Shown here in pieces: positions 55,017 to 64,000 of a stretch of DNA of 64,000 nucleotides (position 1 is its first letter; each line of letters begins with the position of its first letter). The DNA comes from Cutibacterium porci. GTDB lineage: Bacteria; Actinomycetota; Actinomycetes; Propionibacteriales; Propionibacteriaceae. The stretch is from positions 1 to 64,000 of the forward strand of contig NZ_VUMG01000003.1 in the NCBI RefSeq assembly GCF_009696315.1, given 5' to 3'. Made by a program: the position numbers and the translations under genes. Below the pieces are notes generated by a model. It was not told where the DNA came from. It ran no database searches and was given only the letters and a program-made list of their open reading frames with translations.

Positions 55017-56516
55017 TCAGCGTAGTTGTGGATCGATATCAGCTCTGCGACCGCTCGTCGTGGTCGCAGCGGCCTCCAGCGGTAGAACAGCCACACCGCT
55101 ACTCGACACCACCCCGCCGATAAGCGGAGCCGATCCAACAATGTGCAGGTGACCAGCTGCTGGCACCTTGCCCGACCATGTAGACCCGGCGGGAACGGTG
55201 CCCTCGATCGCCGTCTTATTCCCGTTGGCCCCTCTCAGCTCACCCGAGAACGTGACGGCCTCCTGCCCCGGGTTTGAAAGCTCCAGGGTTCCTGACGTCG
55301 CCACGGTTTGTTCCAGCACCTTGCTCGCCCCTCCCGGACCGACCAAGGCATAATCGGTTGTGCCCGGCTTACCCTGAACGAACAACCTGGCAATAACTGG
55401 CTCGTCGGCAGTGAGCCGTAGCCCGACGCCCTCCCCTGCCAACGCCTTTGACAGGTCAACTTGGATGGTGGATCGCGGGTCGATATTGATCTCGTCGGCA
55501 CCGTCAAGGGTGAAAGGCCCCCGTCCAGCGAGTGCCGTCCCCGATACGCTCAATCGCTTCGTGCCGGGATTCGAGATGACGAGGACAGCCGTCGATACTT
55601 TCGCAGGCACGGCCGGTAAAAAGAGGGTCTTCGATGCCGGGGCCATCGCGATCGTCTCTCGGCCCTTATTGGCCCAGGTACGAGCACCGACGACTACTCG
55701 TGCTTCACGTGCGCTGACGAGAGCAGTCACAGGGGTAGTGCCGTTGTCCCACACTGACATCGGCAATACCTTGGTCTGCCCTGGGGATACGCGAATCCCT
55801 CGCATCCCAGCAGTGACGATTTCTCCCGTTGAACCCAGCATCGTGACGTCGACGGTGGCTGCGCGGGTATCGGGATTAACCACCACAAGGTCAGAGGTCG
55901 AGGGGTCAGTGACGCTGACTGCTCCTCCAGTCGCCGCGCCAATACACGGCACCCACGTCGTCATGCCAGCTTCTGAGGAGAGCGCCGAGCCAGAGGGCCG
56001 TCGCTGCCCAGCCATGGACCGGACATAACCCGCCGACGTGTTGAGCTTTGTGACGACCGGTGCCGTGACATCAGCGAGGTTACCGACCGAGGTGCCAACT
56101 TGGAGTTTTCCAGCCACGGAGCCTGCAGCGAGGCTGGCTTTTCCCTGAGAGGGCGGGCACACCAGGGTGCGCCCCGACGAGATGGGCTGGGCCTTCGGAG
56201 CAGAGCGCGGGGTGGCCGGAATCGCTGACGTGGCCACCGAGATCGCGACGGCTACGACGGCCAGTGTTACTGCCCACACCGGCCCTTTCCACAGGTATCT
56301 AGCCTTCTTGTCCCTACCCTTCTTGTCTCCCTGGTCATCGTGGCTGTCAGAATCAGGCTCCTCAGGCAGGGCGCGGGCGGCATGCGCGGGCGGCCGGGCA
56401 CTGACGTCGTCGGGATCGACCGCGCGACGCGCTGGCGTCACGTCAGCGGCACGAGCCTCAGGAATCTCCTCAGGCTCCTCGTCATCTGTCAGGGCGCGAC
56501 GGGGACGATCGCTCAT
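55017..56516 (-). CDS. DUF5719 secreted/membrane-anchored protein
   Basis: 499 aa. An acidic N-terminal cytoplasmic stretch (~70 aa) precedes one membrane helix (GPVWAVTLAVVAVAISVATSAIP) and a long extracellular beta-rich, Ser/Thr/Gly-rich domain (VVNPDTRAATVDVTMLGSTGEIV). This is the DUF5719 pattern. Always next to a large GT2 membrane protein, as here (4-bp overlap), suggesting joint action in envelope glycan assembly. Confidence 0.82.
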   Translation of the reverse strand: MSDRPRRALTDDEEPEEIPEARAADVTPARRAVDPDDVSARPPAHAARALPEEPDSDSHDDQGDKKGRDKKARYLWKGPVWAVTLAVVAVAISVATSAIPATPRSAPKAQPISSGRTLVCPPSQGKASLAAGSVAGKLQVGTSVGNLADVTAPVVTKLNTSAGYVRSMAGQRRPSGSALSSEAGMTTWVPCIGAATGGAVSVTDPSTSDLVVVNPDTRAATVDVTMLGSTGEIVTAGMRGIRVSPGQTKVLPMSVWDNGTTPVTALVSAREARVVVGARTWANKGRETIAMAPASKTLFLPAVPAKVSTAVLVISNPGTKRLSVSGTALAGRGPFTLDGADEINIDPRSTIQVDLSKALAGEGVGLRLTADEPVIARLFVQGKPGTTDYALVGPGGASKVLEQTVATSGTLELSNPGQEAVTFSGELRGANGNKTAIEGTVPAGSTWSGKVPAAGHLHIVGSAPLIGGVVSSSGVAVLPLEAAATTTSGRRADIDPQLR

Positions 56517-59500
56517 GACTCCTCCTGATGACGACGCGGTGTAGCTGGCGCGGAGCGACGGGGGGCAGCGGTGCGGCCGCGTTGAGTAGCTTGAGGCCCA
56601 GCCAGCACCATCAAGACAAGAAAGGCAATCAGCTCACTAGCGCAGGCCCAGCCCTGGGTTGGCATCGACCACGTCAGATCACCGCGAGCCGAGCCCACCC
56701 GGTAGGACTGTCCTATTCCACGGTGCGGCGCTGGGCTCAACTGTGTTCCCCCAACCTCAACCTTCCAACGATCGTCGCGCGGCTCGAGGATCGTCAGGGT
56801 TCCCGACTGAGACACTTTTCCAGCGACCGGAACGTCGTCGCCACCACGACTCAGGAGGGACCGCGAGGGATTTCCGTCGACTGTCCACACCGTCGTCGTG
56901 GGATCAGTATTTGCGGCAGTCAAACCTGCAGCATTACCAACTTGGGATACCACGTCAGCCCCTGCACCCCGCAGCCACAGATGGCCGATACCCAAACCAG
57001 CCAGACGGTCAGCCAGGTCATCTGGGACAGCTCCGGTCGCCACCGCGAGGGCAAGGTCAGCAGTCGGATCAGCGATGCGGCTGTCAGATGAGATCGTCGG
57101 GCGCTCACCACTTCCCCAGCTCGGGGTATCAGAATCGACGAGGTTCCACTGAGCGTCGGCGCCTTGCACATTCACCATAAGTGTGCGGGTGTGGCGAGCA
57201 GAATTCTCGACTGCTGTGACGTAGGCCGGGCGCAGGGCATCGGTCGTGGACATCGGGCCACGAGCGCCTCCCACAAGCCACCACACACCACTGGCGGCCA
57301 CAGATATGGCCAGCACCCCCGGCAACCATCGGTTGCCCATGCTGACAAGCAACTGGCCGAGAGTCGGGGATTCATCAGCGGGCAGGTGGTCGGCTTCGGC
57401 ACCCTTCAACAGGGCCGACTGACGGGCAGCTGCTACCAGCAATAGCAGCACCCCAACGCCTAGCAACTGCCACGGCTCGATGGCTGGGTGTACTTGCTCA
57501 CCCCAGACAGTGATCACGGTACGCGACGCCACACCAGCGAGAGCAAGGCATACCAGGTAGACCATGATGAGGGCTAATACACAACCCCGAGGATGGCCGG
57601 TCAGGGATCCGGTAGATGCCGAACGATCAATAACGAGACGCCACACCGCCCACAACGCAGCAATCCACAACGGCACCATCGCCACCATGGCGAACGCAGT
57701 AGGAGCAGTACCGGGTACGATCGCGCGGCCAACGAGTAGCCACAATCCTGCTCGGGTCTCAATAGCCGGACTAAGTAGGGGTTCTGCCCCAGTCGCTAGG
57801 CGTCCTGGATCGCTGATGAGCCGAGGAATCCACGGCGCGATAACCAACAGTGGTCCTAATGCAACAATGGCTCCGAGCAGCACGCGTCGAGGACGACTCA
57901 TCAGGACGCCGACGGCCACCAAAACCGGGTATATCCACAGTGCCGGGACAAGGCTCATAGCGAGAGCTGACCAGACAGCCACACCACCCGCTGAGGAAAC
58001 GTTTCCCACCGGACGTCTACCCCTACCAGCACCGCGCAACTCGGCGACGTCGACAGTCTCGGGATTGAGTAGCCGCCAGGTATGCAGGGCCATGTGAGGC
58101 AGGATCACCCCCAGGGCTAGCGCCGTCACCGAACCGCGAGCTAGACCACCGGTGAGCACGGGAAGCAGGCCCCAAAAGGTCGCGAGTAACACCGCCGTAG
58201 CACCAAGGCCGACCACGCGACGGAATAGTCGATGCGCCGACATCGCCGCAAGCAGCGGTGCCACGACGAGCAGAATCCGGACTAACACCTCCGGCTGTCC
58301 AATCGTCAGCACCGACCCCAACGCTGGCCACGCCAGCCACGGCGCGTTTGCTCCAGATGTGCCGGGAACAGCCGTTAACCAACGATGCCATGCTCCGGCC
58401 AATCCGTCTGGGGCTGGTGCGAGCCACGTCGACGTCGCCTTGCCTGGCCCGTAGAGACCGCGGCATGCGACGAGCCCAACCACAGCCAGAAGACTGACCA
58501 TGACGGTGTAGGGGTTGACGACGGAGCGGTGGTCGCGGACAGTGAAATCGTCACCCGTGAGATCGTCGATCGTTGCCCCATCCTCATTGCGCCACGGGTG
58601 GATCCGGTCGGACAAGTCCCCGGCGTAGCGGTCGACTGCGCGAGCCCAAACGCTACGTCGGCTTGGAATGAGACGATTCGTGTTCTCAAGATCGTCGGGA
58701 TCGCACTGCGCGTGAAAATCCCGCAGGCGCCTCGTCATCTCGCGGGTCACTGAACGCGACCGCCATAGCTGCCAACCGGCCCGCCACTCATCGGCAGCAC
58801 GCGACGGGGCCTTCCCGATGAGGAGAACGAGGAAACGCCACACGCTAGCTAGCAGGAAGGCCAGACTGCTGCGGATGGGATGACCTGTCCGAGCTGCAAC
58901 CATGCGCATCCCTGCCAGGCGGTCAGTGACGTCTGGACGAGGTGCCAAATGCGATTCCCGCTGCCAGCCTCGACCCGCCTGGCGGTGATGAATAGTGCAA
59001 CTCGGCGCCGTGCGAACTACCATGCCAGCTTCGTTGGCTCGCCAGCCAAAGTCGACGCCGTCACGAAAAAGGGGAAGTGCTGGGTCGAATCCACCAAGAC
59101 GACGCCACCCGTCTAGTCGAATGAACATGCCAGCTGTGGAGCCGCCCAAGATCGGGCCTGGATCAGCCTGCTTTTGGTCAATATCGCCGAGGTCAACAAC
59201 CGGCAGAATGCGAGCACCGCTCGTACTGACGCTTTGGCCCAGCTCATCAATGAACTCCGGGTAGTTATGCCGGGCTGGCTTAAGCAATGTGGGATATAAG
59301 ACGTCAGGGTGGGGTTTACGCGAAGCCTCTCGCAACATGCACGTGAGAGAATCGCGACGCACCTCCGCGTCATCGTGCAAGATCCAGATATGGGTGACGT
59401 CGTCGGGAAGCCTGTCGATCGCCAGCTTGATGCCCTCGCCAGGAGCGGTGTCCGCGCGTGCCGTCACACACTCTTCTAGCAGTCCTTCGCCCACAGCATC

Positions 59501-59875
59501 CGTGAGTAGCGTGGAAGAACCGTCCGTCGAGCCGAGGTCGACGGCAATCTGTACTGCCGCGCGTTCTTGACTCCGTCGCAAGGCGCTGAGAGTTCGCGGC
59601 AACCACTCTGCCGCCTGGTGGACGAGAAGGATAGTCGCAACCTGGTCGGCCGTGATGTCGGGATCTACGGGCGTGCGTCGCTCGTGGGCCCACGCCCAAT
59701 CCTCGGGATCAACTTGCACTGACGGGATGACAGGGATAGTCCAGTCAGTCAATCCCTCCGCGGTGCGGGGAGCATCGCCGCGGTCAGACTGGCGGCTCTC
59801 ACCGGACCCAGTCTGCGCAGAGTACTTCTCGTCACTCACCTGGCAGGCCACCTGTTCGTCGACGTCATGGAGCAC
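56513..59875 (-). CDS. Large family 2 glycosyltransferase with C-terminal membrane domain
   Basis: 1120 aa. A GT-A domain (~ residues 75-330) has ATILLVHQAAEWLPRTLSALRRSQ, the DLGSTDGS and LHDDAEVRRD (DxD-like) motifs. It is followed by about a dozen membrane helices and an extracellular segment near the C-terminus, a fusion found beside DUF5719. Likely builds an exported polysaccharide from a lipid- or nucleotide-linked sugar. Start ATG 59875. Confidence 0.88.
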   Translation of the reverse strand: MLHDVDEQVACQVSDEKYSAQTGSGESRQSDRGDAPRTAEGLTDWTIPVIPSVQVDPEDWAWAHERRTPVDPDITADQVATILLVHQAAEWLPRTLSALRRSQERAAVQIAVDLGSTDGSSTLLTDAVGEGLLEECVTARADTAPGEGIKLAIDRLPDDVTHIWILHDDAEVRRDSLTCMLREASRKPHPDVLYPTLLKPARHNYPEFIDELGQSVSTSGARILPVVDLGDIDQKQADPGPILGGSTAGMFIRLDGWRRLGGFDPALPLFRDGVDFGWRANEAGMVVRTAPSCTIHHRQAGRGWQRESHLAPRPDVTDRLAGMRMVAARTGHPIRSSLAFLLASVWRFLVLLIGKAPSRAADEWRAGWQLWRSRSVTREMTRRLRDFHAQCDPDDLENTNRLIPSRRSVWARAVDRYAGDLSDRIHPWRNEDGATIDDLTGDDFTVRDHRSVVNPYTVMVSLLAVVGLVACRGLYGPGKATSTWLAPAPDGLAGAWHRWLTAVPGTSGANAPWLAWPALGSVLTIGQPEVLVRILLVVAPLLAAMSAHRLFRRVVGLGATAVLLATFWGLLPVLTGGLARGSVTALALGVILPHMALHTWRLLNPETVDVAELRGAGRGRRPVGNVSSAGGVAVWSALAMSLVPALWIYPVLVAVGVLMSRPRRVLLGAIVALGPLLVIAPWIPRLISDPGRLATGAEPLLSPAIETRAGLWLLVGRAIVPGTAPTAFAMVAMVPLWIAALWAVWRLVIDRSASTGSLTGHPRGCVLALIMVYLVCLALAGVASRTVITVWGEQVHPAIEPWQLLGVGVLLLLVAAARQSALLKGAEADHLPADESPTLGQLLVSMGNRWLPGVLAISVAASGVWWLVGGARGPMSTTDALRPAYVTAVENSARHTRTLMVNVQGADAQWNLVDSDTPSWGSGERPTISSDSRIADPTADLALAVATGAVPDDLADRLAGLGIGHLWLRGAGADVVSQVGNAAGLTAANTDPTTTVWTVDGNPSRSLLSRGGDDVPVAGKVSQSGTLTILEPRDDRWKVEVGGTQLSPAPHRGIGQSYRVGSARGDLTWSMPTQGWACASELIAFLVLMVLAGPQATQRGRTAAPRRSAPATPRRHQEES

Positions 59876-59968
59876 GGGATGCGCGCCACCTGATCATATG
59901 ACGCATTACTCATCCTGGGCAGACAGGGCATTCTACCGGGTTTCAGCGGCAGCCGCGGCGTTGTCAGA

Positions 59969-60226
59969 TCACGCCCTCTTGCGCAGCCGACGCCGTTCCA
60001 TCTCAGACAGCCCGCCCCAGATTCCGAACCTCTCGTCATTTTCAAGCGCGTACTCCAAGCACTCCTGGCGTACCTCACAGGCATCACAGATGCGCTTGGC
60101 TTCACGGGTGGATCCGCCCTTTTCAGGGAAGAATGCCTCCGGATCGGTCTGGGCACATAATGCCTTGTCGTGCCACTCCGGCTCGTCGTCACCGCCTCCG
60201 GCAAGCAACGTCAAAATCTCGTCCAT
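59969..60226 (-). CDS. WhiB-family Fe-S regulator (WhiB2/WhmD type)
   Basis: 85 aa with four cysteines (ALCAQ...RICDACEVRQECLEYAL) that bind a 4Fe-4S cluster, the beta-turn GIWGGLSE and the basic tail RRRLRKRA. The neighbourhood (DUF3499, zincin, SIS) is that of WhiB2, a regulator linked to septation in actinobacteria. Confidence 0.92.
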   Translation of the reverse strand: MDEILTLLAGGGDDEPEWHDKALCAQTDPEAFFPEKGGSTREAKRICDACEVRQECLEYALENDERFGIWGGLSEMERRRLRKRA

Positions 60227-60360
60227 GGGGGAAGCTCCTCGAGATCAGACGCGGCGGGTTCCGCGCCGATGCACAAACTACACGCGTGAGATTCAGCGCG
60301 CGACTTCGTCTCGTGAAAAACCACGCAGGCAGTGGCGTGTCGCACCATTGATGTGTGGTT

Positions 60361-61044
60361 CTACGCCTGGGATGTCTGCTGTGAGCCAGCCCCCGACGAG
60401 TCTGACGTCCAGCTACTGCCAGCATCATTGTGATCCCATGGCGACGCCCCCGCACCGCTCGCGGCGTCTCCGGCCCTCGTCCACACCGCACCGACTCCCT
60501 CCGGCCAGCTGACGCCATCGTCTGGAACCTCTGCCTGATCTCCAGACAGGAGCTGGACGTCATCGTGGGCGGCTTCAGGCTCATTTCCAGAATCATCGAC
60601 GTCGTTAGTGGAGACTGCCTCGGGCTTCGTTAAGGCCAATAAGACCCAGGCAGCAAGCACTTTGACGGCGATCGCTAAAAGATCTCCAAAGATTCCCAGA
60701 ATCGCCCCAAATGCCCCGCCTGGACCGTGAATTGGCGACAGCAAAGCAAGGATAAGATCGCATCCAGCTGAAATAGCGACAATAAGAGCAGATACCCGAC
60801 CGAGTAATTCGGCATGTGGCGTCACTGGACGAATAAACCGGCACACCAGAACTGCCGCCAAAAGCAACAGAATCATACCGATTCCCAGTGACGTACCCGA
60901 TAAGCTTCGAGCCATCTCGAACAGTCCACTGTGATCGTGAGTCAACATCACAATCACATGCACTACGAATGCAGCAAGAAAGCCAATACTGACGACGATA
61001 ACTGTCCACGCGAGAGGCTCGCGAATTTCTCGGGCATCCCTCAC
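60361..61044 (-). CDS. Four-helix membrane protein of unknown function
   Basis: 227 aa with four membrane helices in the first 140 residues (LAWTVIVVSIGFLAAFVVHVIVML, SLGIGMILLLLAAVLVCRFI, VSALIVAISAGCDLILALL, LLAIAVKVLAAWVLLALT) and an acidic, disordered Ser/Gly-rich C-terminus. Not recognised. Starts in the manC stop (ATGA). Confidence 0.75.
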   Translation of the reverse strand: MRDAREIREPLAWTVIVVSIGFLAAFVVHVIVMLTHDHSGLFEMARSLSGTSLGIGMILLLLAAVLVCRFIRPVTPHAELLGRVSALIVAISAGCDLILALLSPIHGPGGAFGAILGIFGDLLAIAVKVLAAWVLLALTKPEAVSTNDVDDSGNEPEAAHDDVQLLSGDQAEVPDDGVSWPEGVGAVWTRAGDAASGAGASPWDHNDAGSSWTSDSSGAGSQQTSQA

Positions 61045-62117
61045 GCGTATTGCCCCCCCGCTTTGGCGGCAACCTCGGCAACTAAGGCCTTGACCTGCTG
61101 CGATTGCGACAACGGCACCACGAGGGTGGCACGATCGGTGCTCACGACGGCCATGTCGTGCAAGCCGGCGACAGCCAAGACGGCGTCAGGACGGTCGTTG
61201 ATAAGCAGGTTTCCCGTGGAGTCAATCGAGATCGTCAAACCCGTCACGCTATTACCCATCCCGTCGCCAGGTAGATGAGGAGCCAGCGCCTCATAGGAGC
61301 CAACGTCATACCACTGAATCTCCAACGGAACGGCTGCAACATGAACCCCACATCCACCGCGAGATGCTGGCTCCATCACAGCTATATCAACCGAAACCTT
61401 TTCCATGAGCGGATAGATCTCAGTCAATCGAGATGGATCAGTCACCAATTCATCAACATAACGACGCGTTTGCGGTTTGAGCTGGGATAAACAATCCAGC
61501 AGGGTTGATGCCCGCCACACAAACATGCCGGAATTCCACCAATACTCGCCCGAATCCAAGTATTGACGGGCCACCTGGATACTCGGTTTCTCGACGAATT
61601 CGAGCACCTCGTGTGCACGCGAGCCGGGCTCCAATGGTGCGCCCCGGTGAAGGTATCCGAATCCAGTATTGGGCTCAGTCGGGACGACGCCGAATGTCAC
61701 CAACGTTGTGGGATCAGCCTGAGCAAGGTCAAAACCATATTGCAGGGCCATCCGGAAATCGTCGACAGGACGAATGATGTGATCCGCGGTGACGACAGCC
61801 ATGACGCCCTCAGGATCGCGATCGGCAATGAGCCCAGCTGGCCATGCCACGGCGTTGAGGGAGTCACGCCCCACTGGCTCCCCCAGAATGTTCTCGGCGG
61901 GTATTTCCGGCAACAACGTGGCGACAGTATCGGCATACGAGGCACCGGTGCATACCAAAATATTGGCATCGGGTACCACCCCAGCAACCCGCTCGTAGGC
62001 CATCCGAAGCAGGCTGACTCCGTCAATAAACTCCAATAACTGCTTGGGTTCTCCCTGGTGGGACAACGGCCATAGACGAGTACCGGATCCTCCGGCCAGG
62101 ATGAGGACGTGCTGCAT
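61041..62117 (-). CDS. manC: Mannose-1-phosphate guanylyltransferase
   Basis: 358 aa. LILAGGSGTRLWPLSHQGEPKQLLEF is the nucleotidyltransferase signature; FVEKPSIQVARQYLDSGEYWWNSGMFVWR and YDVGSYEAL are further family motifs. It makes GDP-mannose for the nearby glycosyltransferases. Confidence 0.95.
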   Translation of the reverse strand: MQHVLILAGGSGTRLWPLSHQGEPKQLLEFIDGVSLLRMAYERVAGVVPDANILVCTGASYADTVATLLPEIPAENILGEPVGRDSLNAVAWPAGLIADRDPEGVMAVVTADHIIRPVDDFRMALQYGFDLAQADPTTLVTFGVVPTEPNTGFGYLHRGAPLEPGSRAHEVLEFVEKPSIQVARQYLDSGEYWWNSGMFVWRASTLLDCLSQLKPQTRRYVDELVTDPSRLTEIYPLMEKVSVDIAVMEPASRGGCGVHVAAVPLEIQWYDVGSYEALAPHLPGDGMGNSVTGLTISIDSTGNLLINDRPDAVLAVAGLHDMAVVSTDRATLVVPLSQSQQVKALVAEVAAKAGGQYA

Positions 62118-62193
62118 GTTGACAGATTATCCGTCCGCAACGACGCAATCGTGGTAGACGCACCACAGCGTCTCATCCTTCACAATAGGTGCC

Positions 62194-62916
62194 ATGGTTT
62201 CCCTTACTCGACCGACACCGGCTCGCAGCCATGATCCTCTGACAGCCCTGTGGCAGCGCAGCCAGGTGGCTGGGGCCCTGCCATTGTTGACGTGGTATCA
62301 CGGCGCTGATCGCGGTGAGCTGTCAGCTCAAACCTTGCTGACATGGGTCACGAAGTCTGTTCATCTGCTCGATAGTGAAGGAGTCGAGCCGGGAGGTGTC
62401 GCCCGTCTTTCCATATGCGCTACTCGCCCCGGCCATTGGACAAGCTGTGTGTGGCTGCTGGCCTCGTGGTGGGCCGGGCTTCGAGCCGATGTCACTGGCC
62501 ACGCTGAGCCCGCCGTCGAGGTTATTGGCCCTGACGCCGACACCGTCAGCTCCGCCGACGTCCTCATCCAGTGCAGCCTGACACCCCTTGCTACCGCTTG
62601 CGAGACCCTGTTGCCAGGAGCGATCGACAATGCAGACGTTCTCGCTGGCCCTGACGACCTTCTCGCTGCGCGGCCTGCCATGGCCGACGAGGTATGGCTC
62701 AGCGGCCGCCACGACTGGACGGGGGAACACCTATTCGGCGTCGCGCCACTGAACCAGCCGGTCGTGCTCTCTCCTGATCGCATCCGTCTCGGGGGCGGCG
62801 AGCTGGTAGCCACGACCCTCGTCGGTTGCCTCCTCGGTGGTGGCTCGCTGGTTCTCGTCGAATCCGCCGACGACGTGGCTGCCATCGCGACCCAGGAAGG
62901 CGCCACCGAGGTATGA
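62194..62916 (+). CDS. TIGR03089-family protein (acyl-CoA synthetase-like N-terminal part)
   Basis: 240 aa. Resembles the N-terminal portion of AMP-forming synthetases (QTLLTWVTKSVHLLDSEGVEPGGVARLSI) and lacks the AMP-binding motifs, as in the TIGR03089 family seen in actinobacteria beside manC. Divergent from manC (76-bp gap). Role unknown. Confidence 0.8.
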   Translation: MVSLTRPTPARSHDPLTALWQRSQVAGALPLLTWYHGADRGELSAQTLLTWVTKSVHLLDSEGVEPGGVARLSICATRPGHWTSCVWLLASWWAGLRADVTGHAEPAVEVIGPDADTVSSADVLIQCSLTPLATACETLLPGAIDNADVLAGPDDLLAARPAMADEVWLSGRHDWTGEHLFGVAPLNQPVVLSPDRIRLGGGELVATTLVGCLLGGGSLVLVESADDVAAIATQEGATEV

Positions 62917-62918
62917 CG

Positions 62919-63950
62919 TCAGTTGTGTGAGCGATCACCCAGGCCAACGATGAATCCGGCCCCCCAACTCATGTGCATAATCGCCAAGACGAGGGGCAAA
63001 CGGGCTCGGACGCCGGGATCCATGTCGCGTTTCATAACCGCCGACCCGACCCCGACGATGTTGGCATAGCCCAACGGGGCCGCCCAGCCTATCAGCGGCC
63101 AGCGCTTGAGCGTCTTACCCTTGGCGGCCTGAACGGCCCCGACGAGGCCAAGAGCAGTCCCCGCCGTGATGCCCGCGACGGCGATGGGGGCAGCCAAGTA
63201 CCGCAGACTCACTGAATCACGATGGCGACGCATCACCTCGCGACGCCACTGCCCAGTACGGAAAAACTGTTTCGCTAGTGCTTTGGCAGTCGAGCGAGGC
63301 CGGTAGGTCACGCGAAGATTCGGGCTAAACCACACCTCGCGGCCAGATTGGCGCAACCGATAGTTGAGCTCCCAGTCCTGAGCACGGTCAAACTCCGGAC
63401 AAAAACCGCCAACAGCCTCCAGATCAGCCTTGCGAAAGACGCCGAGAAAGACCGTTTCAGCCGGTCCTTCAGGAGCATTTCCCTGATGGAACGCGCTGCT
63501 GCCCAAACCCAGCTTGGAGGTATAAGCCACCGCCACAGCCTGCTCGAAGGGGGTATAACCCTGCGCGTCCATGATTCCGCCAACATTGGCGGCACCGGTA
63601 CGTTCCAGCAATTCGACGGCAGTTGCAATGTATTCCGGGCCGAGCTCGCCGTGGGCATCAACGCGAACGATAATGTCGTATTGGGAGACGGCTACAGCGA
63701 GATTGAGCGCCTTGGGAGTGGTGCCGTCAGGATTGTCAATGACGCGGATGCGGTCGTCTTGGGCTGCCAGATGGTGAGCTATCTCGGCAGTGCGATCAGT
63801 ACTGGGTGCGATGGCGAGGATTATTTCTAATAAACCTGGATAGCCCTGGTTGATGACTCCAACAACCGACTCTTCTAGATATCGTTCCTCATTCCTGACC
63901 GGTATGACAACACTGACCGGAGGCGCAAGGTATGACGGCATGTAGGCCAT
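62919..63950 (-). CDS. Family 2 glycosyltransferase (succinoglycan ExoA-like)
   Basis: 343 aa from ATG 63950; the frame is open upstream to the window edge region (63989). GT-A domain: VSVVIPVRNEERYLEESVVGVINQ, DNPDGTTPKALNLAV, VRVDAHGELG (DxD), and FDRAQDWELNYRLRQSG (ED motif). Two or three C-terminal membrane helices follow. It resembles ExoA-type transferases for exopolysaccharide and meets the TIGR03089 gene tail to tail, 2 bp apart. Confidence 0.9.
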   Translation of the reverse strand: MAYMPSYLAPPVSVVIPVRNEERYLEESVVGVINQGYPGLLEIILAIAPSTDRTAEIAHHLAAQDDRIRVIDNPDGTTPKALNLAVAVSQYDIIVRVDAHGELGPEYIATAVELLERTGAANVGGIMDAQGYTPFEQAVAVAYTSKLGLGSSAFHQGNAPEGPAETVFLGVFRKADLEAVGGFCPEFDRAQDWELNYRLRQSGREVWFSPNLRVTYRPRSTAKALAKQFFRTGQWRREVMRRHRDSVSLRYLAAPIAVAGITAGTALGLVGAVQAAKGKTLKRWPLIGWAAPLGYANIVGVGSAVMKRDMDPGVRARLPLVLAIMHMSWGAGFIVGLGDRSHN

Positions 63951-64000
63951 TGTGCCAGGTCCCACATGCCTGCGAATCCCGAGGCACACGAGACTCGCCC

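Noticed and set aside
57564-58097. Plus-strand ORF of 177 codons opposite the large glycosyltransferase
   Set aside because: Shadow frame in a GC-rich gene with Thr/Arg/Ala-biased sequence; the opposite strand has a complete conserved protein.

Overview
The window is chromosomal DNA from a propionibacterium close to Cutibacterium. The first ~266 bp are the 5' end of a 16S rRNA gene on the minus strand. The coding DNA has the moderately high GC and codon usage of that group, and the gene neighbourhoods are actinobacterial: imuA'-imuB-dnaE2, murT-gatD, and whiB2 with DUF3499, a Trm112-like protein, a SIS protein and manC. I do not assign a species, because the first variable loop of the 16S differs from the C. 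acnes sequence I remember.

Layout. 1-791: 16S start, leader and candidate tandem promoters. 792-6371 (minus): the mutagenic repair operon imuA'-imuB-dnaE2. 6577-8588 (plus): murT-gatD, which amidate peptidoglycan glutamate. 8645-8717: tRNA-Lys(CUU), the attachment site of a compact prophage (8682-24648, about 15.9 kb). The prophage has a repressor facing a small winged-helix gene, early genes, an HNH nuclease, terminases, portal, a protease-capsid fusion, connectors, tail genes, amidase and holin, and a minus-strand integrase. 25-28.4 kb: a sugar ABC importer without its ATPase. 28.4-37.1 kb: DUF3618 protein, peroxiredoxin, tRNA-Leu(UAG), secreted GH25 lysozyme, an apparently orphan cobalamin riboswitch, a fumarase-superfamily lyase with RpiR and DcuC neighbours, and a hydrolase-membrane fusion. 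37.1-42.1 kb (minus): murI, rph, rdgB, thyA, folA, dinB. 42.2-45.1 kb: feoA-feoB and a NifU-like gene behind a DtxR/IdeR-like box. 45.1-51.3 kb: DUF2017, clpS, pncB, HU, malQ, an RDD protein and DUF3039. 51.3-64 kb: aroQ, a cation efflux gene, SIS, Trm112-like, DUF3499, a zincin-like protein, DUF5719, two glycosyltransferases, whiB, manC and a TIGR03089 protein.

The most interesting observation is at the prophage ends. The phage attachment core lies inside the 3' end of the repressor gene. In the lysogen the repressor is 101 residues, and its stop codon comes from the antisense of the host tRNA anticodon loop. Rejoining attL and attR on paper to rebuild the phage form gives an open frame that adds 23 residues ending in ...ARAA, which resembles an ssrA degradation tag, and runs into the integrase gene just downstream. 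The integrase itself ends in ...DAAA. This is the architecture of integration-dependent immunity known from mycobacteriophages such as BPs and Brujita, here in a very small siphovirus-like prophage of a skin-type propionibacterium.

Other leads are the cobalamin riboswitch with no intact gene below it, an internal ribosome binding site that would release the capsid protein from a protease-capsid fusion, and a probable -1 frameshift in the tail chaperone genes.
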